Origin: Imbricaverruca yamaguchii
Taxonomy: Eukaryota > Arthropoda > Thecostraca > Neoverrucidae
NCBI GenBank assembly: GCA_034440575.1
Contig: JAOTOL010001638.1
Location: forward strand, 1,889,001 to 1,953,000
Direction of reading: 5' to 3'
DNA length: 64,000 nt
Shown here: positions 22,561-31,600 of the stretch, in pieces
How positions within the stretch are numbered: the first letter of the stretch is position 1
How the letters are laid out: every line of letters begins with the position of its first letter
Notes under the pieces: model-generated
Told to the model about the DNA's origin: nothing
Database searches by the model: none
What the model saw: the letters and a program-made list of their open reading frames with translations, nothing else
Program-made: the position numbers and the translations under genes

Positions 22561-22615
<55 letters not shown>
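22561..22615 (+). mobile_element. Nearly pure poly(A) retroinsertion with 6-bp target duplication
   Basis: A run of 53 A with one C before it and one T after it, flanked by GCTCAG at 22555-22560 and 22616-22621. Removing the insert and one GCTCAG restores the gypsy RT frame (GQL then RLCVDL). The net gain is 61 bp, which shifts the frame. It looks like an extremely 5'-truncated poly(A)-tailed retroinsertion, though assembly error is possible. Confidence 0.65.
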
Positions 22616-22616
<1 letters not shown>

Positions 22617-23420
22617 CTCAGACTGTGTGTTGATCTCCGCGAGGTTAACAAGGCAGTATCAACCAGCGGGTTACCATTGCCAGATATGCAGGAGATGCTG
22701 GCCCAGTTAGTGGGAGCGAAAGTATTCTCGACTCTCGACATGAAAGCCGCTTATCATCAGCTCATGCTTCACGAGGAGTCTAGAAACTTGACCGTGTTCG
22801 TTACTCACGAAGGGGTGTTCCGCTATCGGAGGTGTTGCTATGGCATGCGATCCCTACCAAGCTGCTTCCAGAAGATGATGGAAACAATCCTGCGAGGACT
22901 GCCTGGCACTCAAGTCTACCTCGATGACGTCATTGTTGCAGGGCGCACGCAAGAGGAGCATGACACCCGGGTGAACGCCGTGCTGACACGGCTAGACAAG
23001 TACAACGTGACATTGAATACGGACAAGTGTCACTGGGGTGTAAGCCGTATCGACTTCCTGGGCTTCTCCGTGTCCAGTGACGGGGTGGCGGTGAACCCTA
23101 GCCGAGTTCAGGGCCTGAGGGACATGAAGCCGCCAGGCACGCCGAAACTCAGGCGGTGCTGGGTTTATTTGGCTTTTATAGCAGATTCATCCACAGATAC
23201 AGTTCGAGGGTGGAGGAACTACGGCGGCCACTGAGAAAGGACGCACCGAAGTTCAAGTGGACGCCAGAGATGGACGCAGCGTTCAGAGACATCAGAGAAG
23301 CGATTCTGACTAGCTCTGTCCTGGCTATGTACGATCCGACTCTGCCCACAGTCGTGACGTCAGACGTCAGTGACGTGGGCATCGGAGCGGTGCTCACGCA
23401 GCTGCATTTTATGGCGAGCG
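22616..23420 (+). pseudogene. Ty3/gypsy reverse transcriptase palm and start of RNase H
   Basis: RT motifs in order: RLCVDLREVNKAV, LPDMQEMLAQL, FSTLDMKAAYHQL, the catalytic QVYLDDVIVA (Tyr-Leu-Asp-Asp), and CHWGVSRIDFLGF. A frameshift near 23150 moves the thumb/connection (GFYSRFIHRYSSRVEELRRP) to another frame. RNase H begins with AMYDPTLPTVVTSDVSDVGI. A further frameshift near 23405 separates it from the rest. The domain order PR-RT-RH-IN is that of Ty3/gypsy. Confidence 0.82.
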
Positions 23421-23421
23421 A

Positions 23422-24485
23422 GTGGTGGCGTTTGCATCCAGTACGCTGTCTGAGGCTCGGCGTCGCTACAGCGTCACTGAGAGAGAGGCGTTGGCCTGTG
23501 TCTGGTCAATTGAAAAGTGGCACAGGTATCTGTGGGGCAGGGAGTTTGTCCAGAAAACAGATCACCAGGCGCTTAAGACTCTGATGACGTCACGAGTCAT
23601 CGGCAGGGCGGGGATGCGTATTTCTCGATGGGCGTGTCGATTGATGGAGTACTCCTTCACAGTGCAGCACGTCAAGGGAAGCGTCAACCCAGCAGATGGG
23701 TTGTCTCGGCTCCCAGCGCCGGTGCAGGAGGCGTCAGACGATGACCAGCTGGTCGTGGCTGCACTCACGGAGGAGCGAGCAGCGGTGAGCGGCACGGAGT
23801 TTCAGACAGCTTCACGGGTGGACCCTGTTCTCGGTAAGCTGAGACAACAGATTCCACGTCTGTGGCCCAGACACTATCATGAGTGTACACCGGAACTACA
23901 ACCGTTCTACCGATGCAGGGACGAGCTGACGATGATGAACGACGTTGTCCTGCGCGGTGGCCGGGTTCTGGTACCAGCAGATCTGCAGACACGACTGGTG
24001 GAACTTGCCCACGAGGGATATCAAGGTATAGTTCGCACCAAGCAGAGACTGCGTGAACTGTACTGGTGGCCTGGTATGGATCTGGCAGTGGAGAAAAATG
24101 TCAAGGACTGCAAGATATGTTCCGTGGCAGATAAGACGGCGGCGCCTAGGCACGCGCCTCTACAGCCTGTTCCACTACCTGATGAGCCATGGTCTAAGAT
24201 CGGGCTTGATTTCATCGGTCCCATGGCAGGCAGTCGCCCTGGACAGCGATTTGCGATGGTTGGCATCGACTACTTCTCGAAGTGGATTGAGGTTGGGTTT
24301 TGTGAGCACCCGACATCTGACGTGGTCGTGCAGTTCATTGAGAAGCTCGCGTGTCGAGAAGGTTACCCGAAGGAAATAGTGTTTGATTGTGGATCGGCTT
24401 TCACGTCTGAACAATTCGCCTCGTACCTGCGCAGTGTTGGGGTCGCTCACATAAAAGTATCGCCTTATCATCCGCAGTCATCGGC
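23422..24485 (+). pseudogene. Ty3/gypsy RNase H end and integrase core
   Basis: RNase H continues (AFASSTLSEARRRYSVTERE, TDHQALKTLM). The integrase zinc-binding domain follows (LVELAHEGYQGIVRTKQRLR ... CKIC); its second His is Tyr (HEGY), so the finger is impaired. The catalytic core has GLDFIGP (first Asp) and FDCGSAFTS (second Asp). The frame breaks near 24485, just before the glutamate motif. The integrase would insert the element cDNA, but this copy cannot. Confidence 0.82.
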
Positions 24486-25229
24486 CAGGTTGAGCGGGCG
24501 AACAAGACGATCAAGGCAGCACTTCAGACAGCAGATCTGGAAAAGGCTGACCGTTCTCAGTATCTCCAGCTGTTTCTGCTGTCATACCGGAGCACGATTC
24601 AAGAAACCACCGGTCGCAGTCCAGCCGAACTGCTGCACGGGCGTCCGATGCGCAACAAGCTCAGCGCAGCGGTGGACGTCGGAGGGCGACTACGGCCGAG
24701 ACCGGCTGACCTGCGGGACCGCGTGACGCAGAAGCAGGCTCGTCAGAGGGCCTACTTCGACCGCACACATCGTGTGAAGGTTCCCGACTTCGCCGTGGGG
24801 GACGCCGTGCGGCACCGTCTTCCGCCACAGGTACGTAAAGGGCGGTTGAGGTTCTCGCGCCCAAAGAGAGTCGTCGAGCGGCGCGGACCGGCGAGTTACG
24901 TGCTCGATGACGGTACAAGAGTGCACGCTGATCGACTTACGAGAAGCATAGGAAACAGCCGCGGAGGGTGCGAGGAGCGCCCGAGGCCCGAAGCAGAGAC
25001 TGTCTCCAGGGAGCAGACCCCGACGCCGGTGGAGACTCCTGAGGGGGACGAGATGTCCGGCGGAGGCCGACATGCGCAGTTGGGTCAACAGGCGCGGCTG
25101 CATCACCAGGCGCAGCAAGAAGAGGCAGCGATGCCGTCTAGCGAGCGCGAGACACCAGTGAGAACCAGATCTGGTCGAGTCAGTCGGGCTCCTCTTCGAT
25201 ACGGTTTTGACGAATGTGCAAGTATTTAG
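24486..25229 (+). pseudogene. Ty3/gypsy integrase C-terminus (GPY/F-type region)
   Basis: After a frameshift the DNA continues with GQVERANKTIKAAL (catalytic Glu), SYRSTIQETTGRSPAELLHG, then from 24648 RPMRNKL and QKQARQRAYFDRTHRV. A basic C-terminal domain ends in VERRGPASYVLDDGTRVHAD, a degenerate GPY/F-like module that may read chromatin or DNA. The tail is polar and Glu/Arg-rich. The stop at 25227-25229 is followed by ~120 bp and the polypurine tract. Confidence 0.75.
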
Positions 25230-25339
25230 GTGTGCGGTTGTACCAAGAGGCTTTGCAATGTTCAAGCGTAGCACTTCATTTGTAATTGTAGCACGTGAAA
25301 TTGTGTTGCTTAGGTAGGCACGCTCCAGCCTTATTTCGT

Positions 25340-25351
25340 AGGGGAGGAGAA
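25340..25351 (+). promoter_or_regulatory. Polypurine tract of the gypsy element
   Basis: AGGGGAGGAGAA lies immediately before the TG of the 3' LTR, the expected site for plus-strand priming during reverse transcription. Confidence 0.85.
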
Positions 25352-25600
25352 TGTAGTGTTGTGTGGCGACATCTAGGCAGCGGACACAGTACGTTAGATA
25401 TTGGAGTGACACCGCCAGAGCGGCGGCCGTGGGATTGGCGGGTACTCTTCGCGTGAGTCCCGCGGCGCGCGGTTGTGTGAGTCCGCGGTGCGCGGTTGTG
25501 TGGGTCCCGCTGCGCGCGGTCGGAGCGTGACGCTCCCGAGTGACCCCTGTTCGTGGCCGCGAAGTTGCCTCGCGTTTGGCTAGTACATCAAGACAGTACA
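25352..25600 (+). mobile_element. Ty3/gypsy 3' LTR
   Basis: 249 bp, TGTAGTGTTGTGTGGCGACA ... AGACAGTACA, correctly placed after the polypurine tract. It is nearly identical, apart from scattered substitutions and small indels, to the reverse complement of 21421-21669. No matching target duplication is seen outside the two LTRs. Confidence 0.87.
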
Positions 25601-25721
25601 TAATTTTACTCGCAGTCGCCGTCGTGGCCAAAAAGGGTCCCGGTGGACGAATACCTTCCATGGCTGCCGAGTCAATGCACTTGCGTACTTTATCCTGGTC
25701 GCCAATTCTGTACTGTCTGGA

Positions 25722-26724
25722 TATTGAAAAGTCCCAAGTATACCGACTACGGCACGTCGATTGGCGAAGGTTTCATGAAATTCGGTTTCGTACTTTCGGA
25801 GTATGGGCGGCGCAACAACCATTAAAATGAGTTTTATGCATTTTGTATGACCTTGACCTTGGGCCGAGGTCACCATATTGAAAAGTCCCAAGTATATCGA
25901 ACACGGCACGTCGATTGGCGAAGGTTTCATGAAATTCGGTTCGGTACTTTCGGAGCATGGGCGGCGCAACAACCCTTAAAATGAGTTTTATGCATTTTTG
26001 ATGACCTTAACCGACGGCAAAGGTCACCATATTTAAACTCCAGAATATATCGCCCATTCCACGTTGATTGGTGAATGTTTCATCAAATTATGTTGGGTGC
26101 TTTGGGAGCATGGGCGTGTCAAATAGGGAAAAATAACGATTTTGTGTATTTTGGTGACCTTGACCTAAGGTCAAGGTCACGATATTCAAAGCCCCACGTA
26201 TATCGAACACGTTACGTCGATTTGTGAAGGTTTCATGAAATTGTATTGGGTAGTTTCAGAGTATGGGCGTGGTTAAGTCTTAAAAATGGTTTTGTGCTTT
26301 TTTGATGACCTTGACCTTAGGCCAAGGTCACCACATTCAAAAGTCCCAAGTATATCGACCATGTCACGTCTATTGGTGAAGGTTTCACGAAATTCGGTTC
26401 AGTAGTTTAGGAGCATAGTCACGGCAACAATTCAAAATAAAGATGTACTTAATCAGCGACCAAGTCCCGAGTAAATCGACTATGCTTCATCGATTGGTGA
26501 AGGTTTCGTTCAATTCGGTGCAGCGGTTTATGAGCATGGGCACGGCAACACTTTCAAAATGATTTCAAAATAGCCGCTCCAAGTTTGAGGGGTAATTTTA
26601 TAGCTTTGCGTAATGGTAAGATATTCAAAAGTCCCACATAAATCGACCCAACTGAATCGATTGGTGAAGGTTTGGTGGAATTTGGTTCGGTAGTTTCTGA
26701 AGATGGTCACGGCAACAGCCCAGG
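25722..26724 (+). repeat. ~150-bp tandem array, 6-7 diverged units
   Basis: Units begin near 25724, 25878, 26030, 26180, 26331, 26457 and 26620. Each carries AAAAGTCCCAAGTATATCGA, CGATTGG-GAAGGTTTCATG, AAATTCGGT and, in most units, TGACCTTGACC/AGGTCAAGGTCA. Sequence divergence is substantial, so it is an old array. It has no coding capacity. Confidence 0.85.
26154..26180. promoter_or_regulatory. Perfect palindrome of extended nuclear-receptor half-sites
   Basis: Thirteen-base arms (GTGACCTTGACCT and its exact complement) are separated by one A. Each arm contains the TCAAGGTCA-type half-site used by monomeric nuclear receptors. It lies inside the tandem array, so regulatory function is only a possibility. 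Confidence 0.35.
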
Positions 26725-28034
26725 GGAACAGAGTAGACTTAATGACATAATCCTTAATGACAGATTATGCACTCTGGGTACCGGAGATAATGACGTCACG
26801 CCGCAGGCCCATCTACCAATCAAATGGGCCCTGTAACTTTCGCGTATTGGGAAAAAATCACGCGCTCGGGCGGTCAGTCAGCTGTTTACATATTCATCCC
26901 CCCTTTGGGTTATGACGCTCTTGCGATGTAAGCGACGCACACAGGGGATCGATGATTTTCGAGTAACATTCCTCACAGCAAGCAGGATATAGATGTCACC
27001 GGGAGGAGCCAGGCTTCTGTGAAGTGGAACTGAATACATCCCGTGCTTCTTGGTAACAGGTAGGCAGACACCTACCAACTATAGCTGATGGTTTTCTGAT
27101 TTCGGCTGGGATGGGGGAAATTTTAATTTTGGGGTGTTATCCCAGACCAGGCTTTTTCCAACTACCTGACTGTCATACTACCATGACGAGGGAAGAGCTG
27201 AGGGACTTAAATGAGTTACAAAAACAAAGGCAGTCTGCTATTGTCAAGGTTGCTCCCTCATTGGCTTTCTCACTAAGTTTGGAACTTGCAATTTGTGGGA
27301 ACTAGTAAAGGACTACTAAATGTTGCCCACATCTCTGCTCTATGATCTGCTTTGTGCCAAAATACTGAATGAAGAGGGAAGGAAACTGGTTGTTAAAAAA
27401 GTCAAGCCCTTAAATGCTCTCAGTATGACTCTCAGTAATAAGTATGGATCTTGCATACATGTAGCAACAGACTTAGATAAACAAAGTTCTTGCAGGTAAA
27501 GTTTGTAAATCCCCAACTATAGTTGTAGGGGTGCCTCAGTTAAAGGTGGGATGAGCATGGAAACAGGAAATAGCTCAAAACTGAAAATGGCACATTTTAT
27601 GATTCCTTTTATGGCCCAAATTTGTTTTAATGTATGATGTAGCCTATCATACACCCATGTAGAAAATCCATTGGGAAAAAATTATGGATTTATAATATTG
27701 ACATAGTGAGATGGTTTCTTGAAAACACAAAACAAGCAAGCAAAGCTAGCCTTCATTCATAGATAGATGTTCCACATCTGATACAAAAGTGATCCTACAT
27801 TAAGAAGTGATTGAGTATTAGTATGATGTCAGTATGCTACTTGATGATGTTTTTTGTGATGGGAAGGAGCTAACAGGAAGGTAAGTAGACTCAGATCCAG
27901 GAACCTTGAATGAGGGGGTGGTTAGGTAGTGACTAATAAATATTTGCAAAGGGGGTAGGGAGAGACATTATTGGTGAAGTTAAGACACCCACACTGAGAA
28001 ATATGAACCCTCCTAGAGCAGGGTTAAAATATTG
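26725..28034. other. Gene-free stretch with one possible short exon
   Basis: Contains the dispersed repeat at about 26775-26865 (copy of 12548-12618) and a hairpin motif GGTAGG...CACCTACC near 27060. An ATG at 27183 opens MTREELRDLNELQKQRQSAI, a polar helical peptide that could be an exon, but no convincing donor or homologue is seen. Confidence 0.35.
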
Positions 28035-28363
28035 GTTTTTCGTTAGGTGTGAGATGTCGAAACGAGCATAGCAGGATGTCTAAATTTGACACGTAAGTAG
28101 TGTAATTTAAAATGTTTTTGATGTCTTTCAGACTAAAATTCGACTTGATGGTGTAGGTAATTATGACTGGACCTTTATCATTTGTTCTGAGGTTGATAAT
28201 TTAGGAAGAGCTATATTTCACCAACAAGATACTGTTAGAAAGGAGACATGAATAGTTCATATCCAGGAGCAGGATGCCGATACTTCTTGAAGAAGGATGT
28301 CGATTGATTATTCAGAAAGTGGTAAATTCCACCCTATTTCGCGAATAATTTATCACTGTCCTA
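28035..28363. repeat. Dispersed repeat, copy 1 of 2
   Basis: Shares long stretches with 42685-43165: GTTAGGTGTGAGATGTC, CATAGCAGGATGTC, TGACTGGACCTTTATCAT, ACTGTTAGAAAGGAGACAT and GAAGGATGTCGATTGA, in the same order. The second copy has ~150 bp of extra sequence. No coding region. Confidence 0.75.
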
Positions 28364-28557
28364 GAGCCAATGGCATGTCAGAGAATTAAACATTCCAGAC
28401 TCCTAATCGGGACTTTTCTGAAGAATTTTGAATGGTGGCTGTGCTGATATCCTCCAGTTACTTGAATGTGAATAGTGTCTGCAGACTTCTTGTTATAGTT
28501 TACTGTAGTCTTTTGTGGGTAGAGTGGTGCCATGGTACCTATTGGACCCAAAGTACA

Positions 28558-28826
28558 TACTTCTGCCATACAAGAGCTGATGTATATACACTGATGTATA
28601 TCCAGTCAAATGAGTCTGTCATTGGCCAAACCAACCCTGACACCTTACTTCGGTGGTAGCCATGGAAACCATGGTCAGCCATGAAGTGTAGTGCACACTT
28701 CTGCCACAAGAGCACAGCACTGATGTATATCCAGTCAAATCAGTCTGTAACTGGCCAAACCAACACTGACACCTTACTTCTGCAGTAGCTGTGGAAACCA
28801 TGTCAGCCATGAGGTGTTACTGACAC
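28558..28826. repeat. Two-unit tandem duplication, ~130 bp
   Basis: Adjacent units share ACTGATGTATATCCAGTCAA, CTGGCCAAACCAAC(A/C)CTGAC and AACCATG(G)TCAGCCATG. Diverged, non-coding. Confidence 0.8.
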
Positions 28827-29744
28827 TGTTAAGTATTGGTTGGCCAGTTTGGCTATGATGACCTGCATTAACATGCACAGTGTGACACAGCACACAAATG
28901 TCAAGTAGTTCCCTGTGTCTCAATTAGGTTTGTCATGCTTGGAAATTGGTTGGAAATTGAAGAGCATACATGGCAGGTGCAGGTATGACAAACTTGTAAA
29001 AGTTTGGCAGATGCACTTGATGCTTGTACTTACCTCTTTTGTTGCACTATGTCATCGTGAAAGCAAAGTACAGTATAACAAACAAGTGGACATGTACATT
29101 AGTCACCTTCAGAGGTCTGAGGGAGTGGGATCATACCAGTGTAAAATAATTGACCATGTGGCCTGGAAATTCACAGTTAATGTAATTGTGTTATTTCATC
29201 CTTGTCTTAGGTTTTTACCATTTTGCTTCATGTGTGGGCAGTCATTATACACGACTGCTAAAAAAATTAAAATGCATGTGACTGAAGTGAAATGCATTCC
29301 GCTTTTTTAATCCTTAAGTGGCAAGCCATTATTTTCTTCCAATCTTTCACTATTCCCAAGCAACTTCTTTCTTCATCCACACAGTTAATGGTGAAGTAAT
29401 TTTAGGACACTGGATCATACTGGTGTGCTTTTGTGCTGAACATCCTTTGTCCACAATCCATAATTTCCATCCTTTGTCCAATACCTCCTTACACATTGTG
29501 AAAAGACGTGACTACCATATGCATGGCATACATCACCAAATGCCTTCTGAACCGCCAGTTACCGTGTGTTGAATTTTGCTCGTCTGCACTCTAACTGGTC
29601 CTGGGTGGTGCCTGGTGCTGAAGTCAGCCCTCTGGATTGCCTTCATTAGCGACCCGTTTTGCTGAAACTGCGCTCTGGCTGCTTTTTCCAAGTGGTTGAA
29701 GCTGCGCTCTGGTTGATTCTCCTAGGTGAGCCGTGCTGACCACC
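28827..29744. other. Upstream region of the IBA57 gene
   Basis: AT-rich, no supported gene. The last ~150 bp become more GC-rich and should hold the promoter and 5' UTR. No TATA box is evident. Confidence 0.4.
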
Positions 29745-30800
29745 ATGGCAGCGCTGGTGCGCCGTATTCCCTGTCGCCTGTTGGCGCGCCTGGCGCGCTC
29801 CGCCAGCTCGGGACGCTTCTGGACGAGCCCTCTGCCGGAGCGCGGCGTGCTGCGCGTGCGCGGTCCCGACACGGCCGGCTTCCTCCAGGGTCTCATCACC
29901 AACGACATGGGCCACTTCGACGATGGCGCGCGCTGTGTGTACGCGCTGATGCTCAACACGCGCGGCCGCGTGCTGTTTGACCTGATGGTGTACCGGCCCA
30001 CCGACGCCGCCGACGCCGCCGACGGGTTCCTCGTGGAGGCCGACCGCTCGCTTGTGGGCAAGCTGCAGAGCCTGCTGAAAATCTACCGCGTTCGCCGCCG
30101 GATCGACATCGACGACATGTCGGAGGCGGTGCGCGTGGTGGTGGTGCGCGCGGCGGAGGAGCCGACGCAGGCGGCGGCCGACTGCAGCGAGCACGGCCGC
30201 GCGGCGCACGCCACGGCGCCGCTGGAGCTGCCGCTGGAGGTGCCGGCCGCCCGCCTGTTGGCCGCCTCTCGCGACCCGCGTCTGGCGGCGCTCGGCTGGC
30301 GACTGGTGCTGGCCGTCGACGGTGGCGGAGACGAGCCGGTGTCGGTATCGGCTCCGGCGCCGGACCAGGAAGAGCCGGCCGCACTGCGCTGCCGGCTGGG
30401 CGTGCCGGAGGGCGCCGATGAGCTGCCGCACGGCGCCTGCACGCCGCTCGAGAGCAACGCCGACCTGCTGCACGGCGTCAGCTTTCACAAGGGTTGCTAC
30501 GTCGGCCAGGAGCTGACGGCGCGCACCCACCACACAGGCGTGGTGCGCAAGCGGGTGATGCCGCTGGTGTTCGCGACGGCGCCTGGCGCTGCCGCCGTCG
30601 GCGCGGCGGTCGTGTCGCCGGCAGGCGGCCGGCCGGTCGGCAGGGTGCGGGCCGTGGCCGGCCGGCACGGGCTCGGTCTGATGCGGGTGGCCGAGAGTCT
30701 GTCGGCGGCGCGGCTCGTGCTGGACGGCACCGAGTGTCGGGTGGAAGCGCACCGACCGGCCTGGTGGCCACTGGAGGCGGCCAAGTCCCGACCCGCCTGA
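29745..30800 (+). CDS. IBA57: IBA57-like mitochondrial iron-sulfur cluster assembly factor (transferase CAF17 family)
   Basis: A 351-residue, intron-free protein. The ATG at 29745 is in a strong context (CACCATGG). Residues 1-27 (MAALVRRIPCRLLARLARSA...) are basic and lack acidic residues, as in a mitochondrial targeting sequence. The body shows the GcvT-like, folate-binding fold of the COG0354/YgfZ family: GVLRVRGPDTAGFLQGLITN, LNTRGRVLFDLMVYR, LKIYRVRRRIDI, and the signature KGCYVGQELTARTHH at 249-263 with the conserved Cys251. IBA57 acts with ISCA1/ISCA2 in late assembly of [4Fe-4S] clusters for lipoate synthase, aconitase and respiratory complexes. The length is close to the human protein (356). 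The gene is strongly GC-rich, unlike its flanks. Long antisense frames are a by-product of this composition. Absence of introns could mean a retrogene, but the frame is intact. Confidence 0.93.
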   Translation: MAALVRRIPCRLLARLARSASSGRFWTSPLPERGVLRVRGPDTAGFLQGLITNDMGHFDDGARCVYALMLNTRGRVLFDLMVYRPTDAADAADGFLVEADRSLVGKLQSLLKIYRVRRRIDIDDMSEAVRVVVVRAAEEPTQAAADCSEHGRAAHATAPLELPLEVPAARLLAASRDPRLAALGWRLVLAVDGGGDEPVSVSAPAPDQEEPAALRCRLGVPEGADELPHGACTPLESNADLLHGVSFHKGCYVGQELTARTHHTGVVRKRVMPLVFATAPGAAAVGAAVVSPAGGRPVGRVRAVAGRHGLGLMRVAESLSAARLVLDGTECRVEAHRPAWWPLEAAKSRPA

Positions 30801-31600
30801 GCCGGGTGTCTGCAGAGGACTGCCCGCGGAGTGAGATGAGTTGATATATGGAAGGCTTAAGACAACGATCCGAAGAAGTCATAGCCAAGGGGTGAAAAAT
30901 AATACTTGGGTAATGTCTAACGTGCGGAAGATGAAAGGTCCTGATTCTGTTTGGTTGACATTGATGTCGGATTTGGATTGTTCACACGACCCTACATGTT
31001 GGAACGGTGTGATGTCGGGAAAAGTCCGCTTGCGCTGGGGGGGTGAAAGGAATTGGTCGTTCACGATTGTAATTATCATTGTTTGGTGTTCGGGGCTGTT
31101 CTCCCGGACTATATGTCGTTATGTTTTGTTTCGTTGCCAACACCCACCGCTCTGGCCGGTACCGTCACTTGAAGGCAACGTGGAGACCATGTTGAAGCCG
31201 AGGTGGTGCCCGCTCATCATTGGTTGCCAGCCGCTGTACAGTCGCATTGATCCGCCCGTCCGGCCGGTGTCTGCCGGCGCCACTCTGTGGTGGTCTGCGC
31301 TAGCTACGGTCTGCTGTCGCTATCACCCGCCGTGAGTGCACCACAGGCGGAGTTCTCGGTCTCTGTTGTACTCGTCTCAACACCGTCGTCCGTGCCGAGT
31401 CATTGTCAGTTGAGGCTCTCTCTCTCTCTCTCTCTCTCCCTGTGGCTGAATTACGTTCCACGACAATCAATTGCATTGATTTGTTGAAGGCATCATTAGA
31501 TTTGGCAGTGCGGTTTAAAGTCGATTTTAAACGTTGTGTGGGTGATGCATTATTGTCAGTCAGTGGCTTACCGGAGGACCTTGTGGTCAGTTGCCCCACC
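30801..31600. other. IBA57 3' flank
   Basis: No gene is supported. A (TC)n microsatellite lies at about 31409-31438. A canonical AATAAA was not found close to the stop. Confidence 0.45.

Noticed and set aside
28915..29310. 131-codon frame upstream of IBA57
   Set aside because: Low-complexity hydrophobic content without a domain, and no splice or start evidence.
29646..30888. Long antisense frames opposite the IBA57 gene (up to 368 codons)
   Set aside because: The GC-rich IBA57 coding sequence suppresses stops on the other strand. No domain is recognisable in them.
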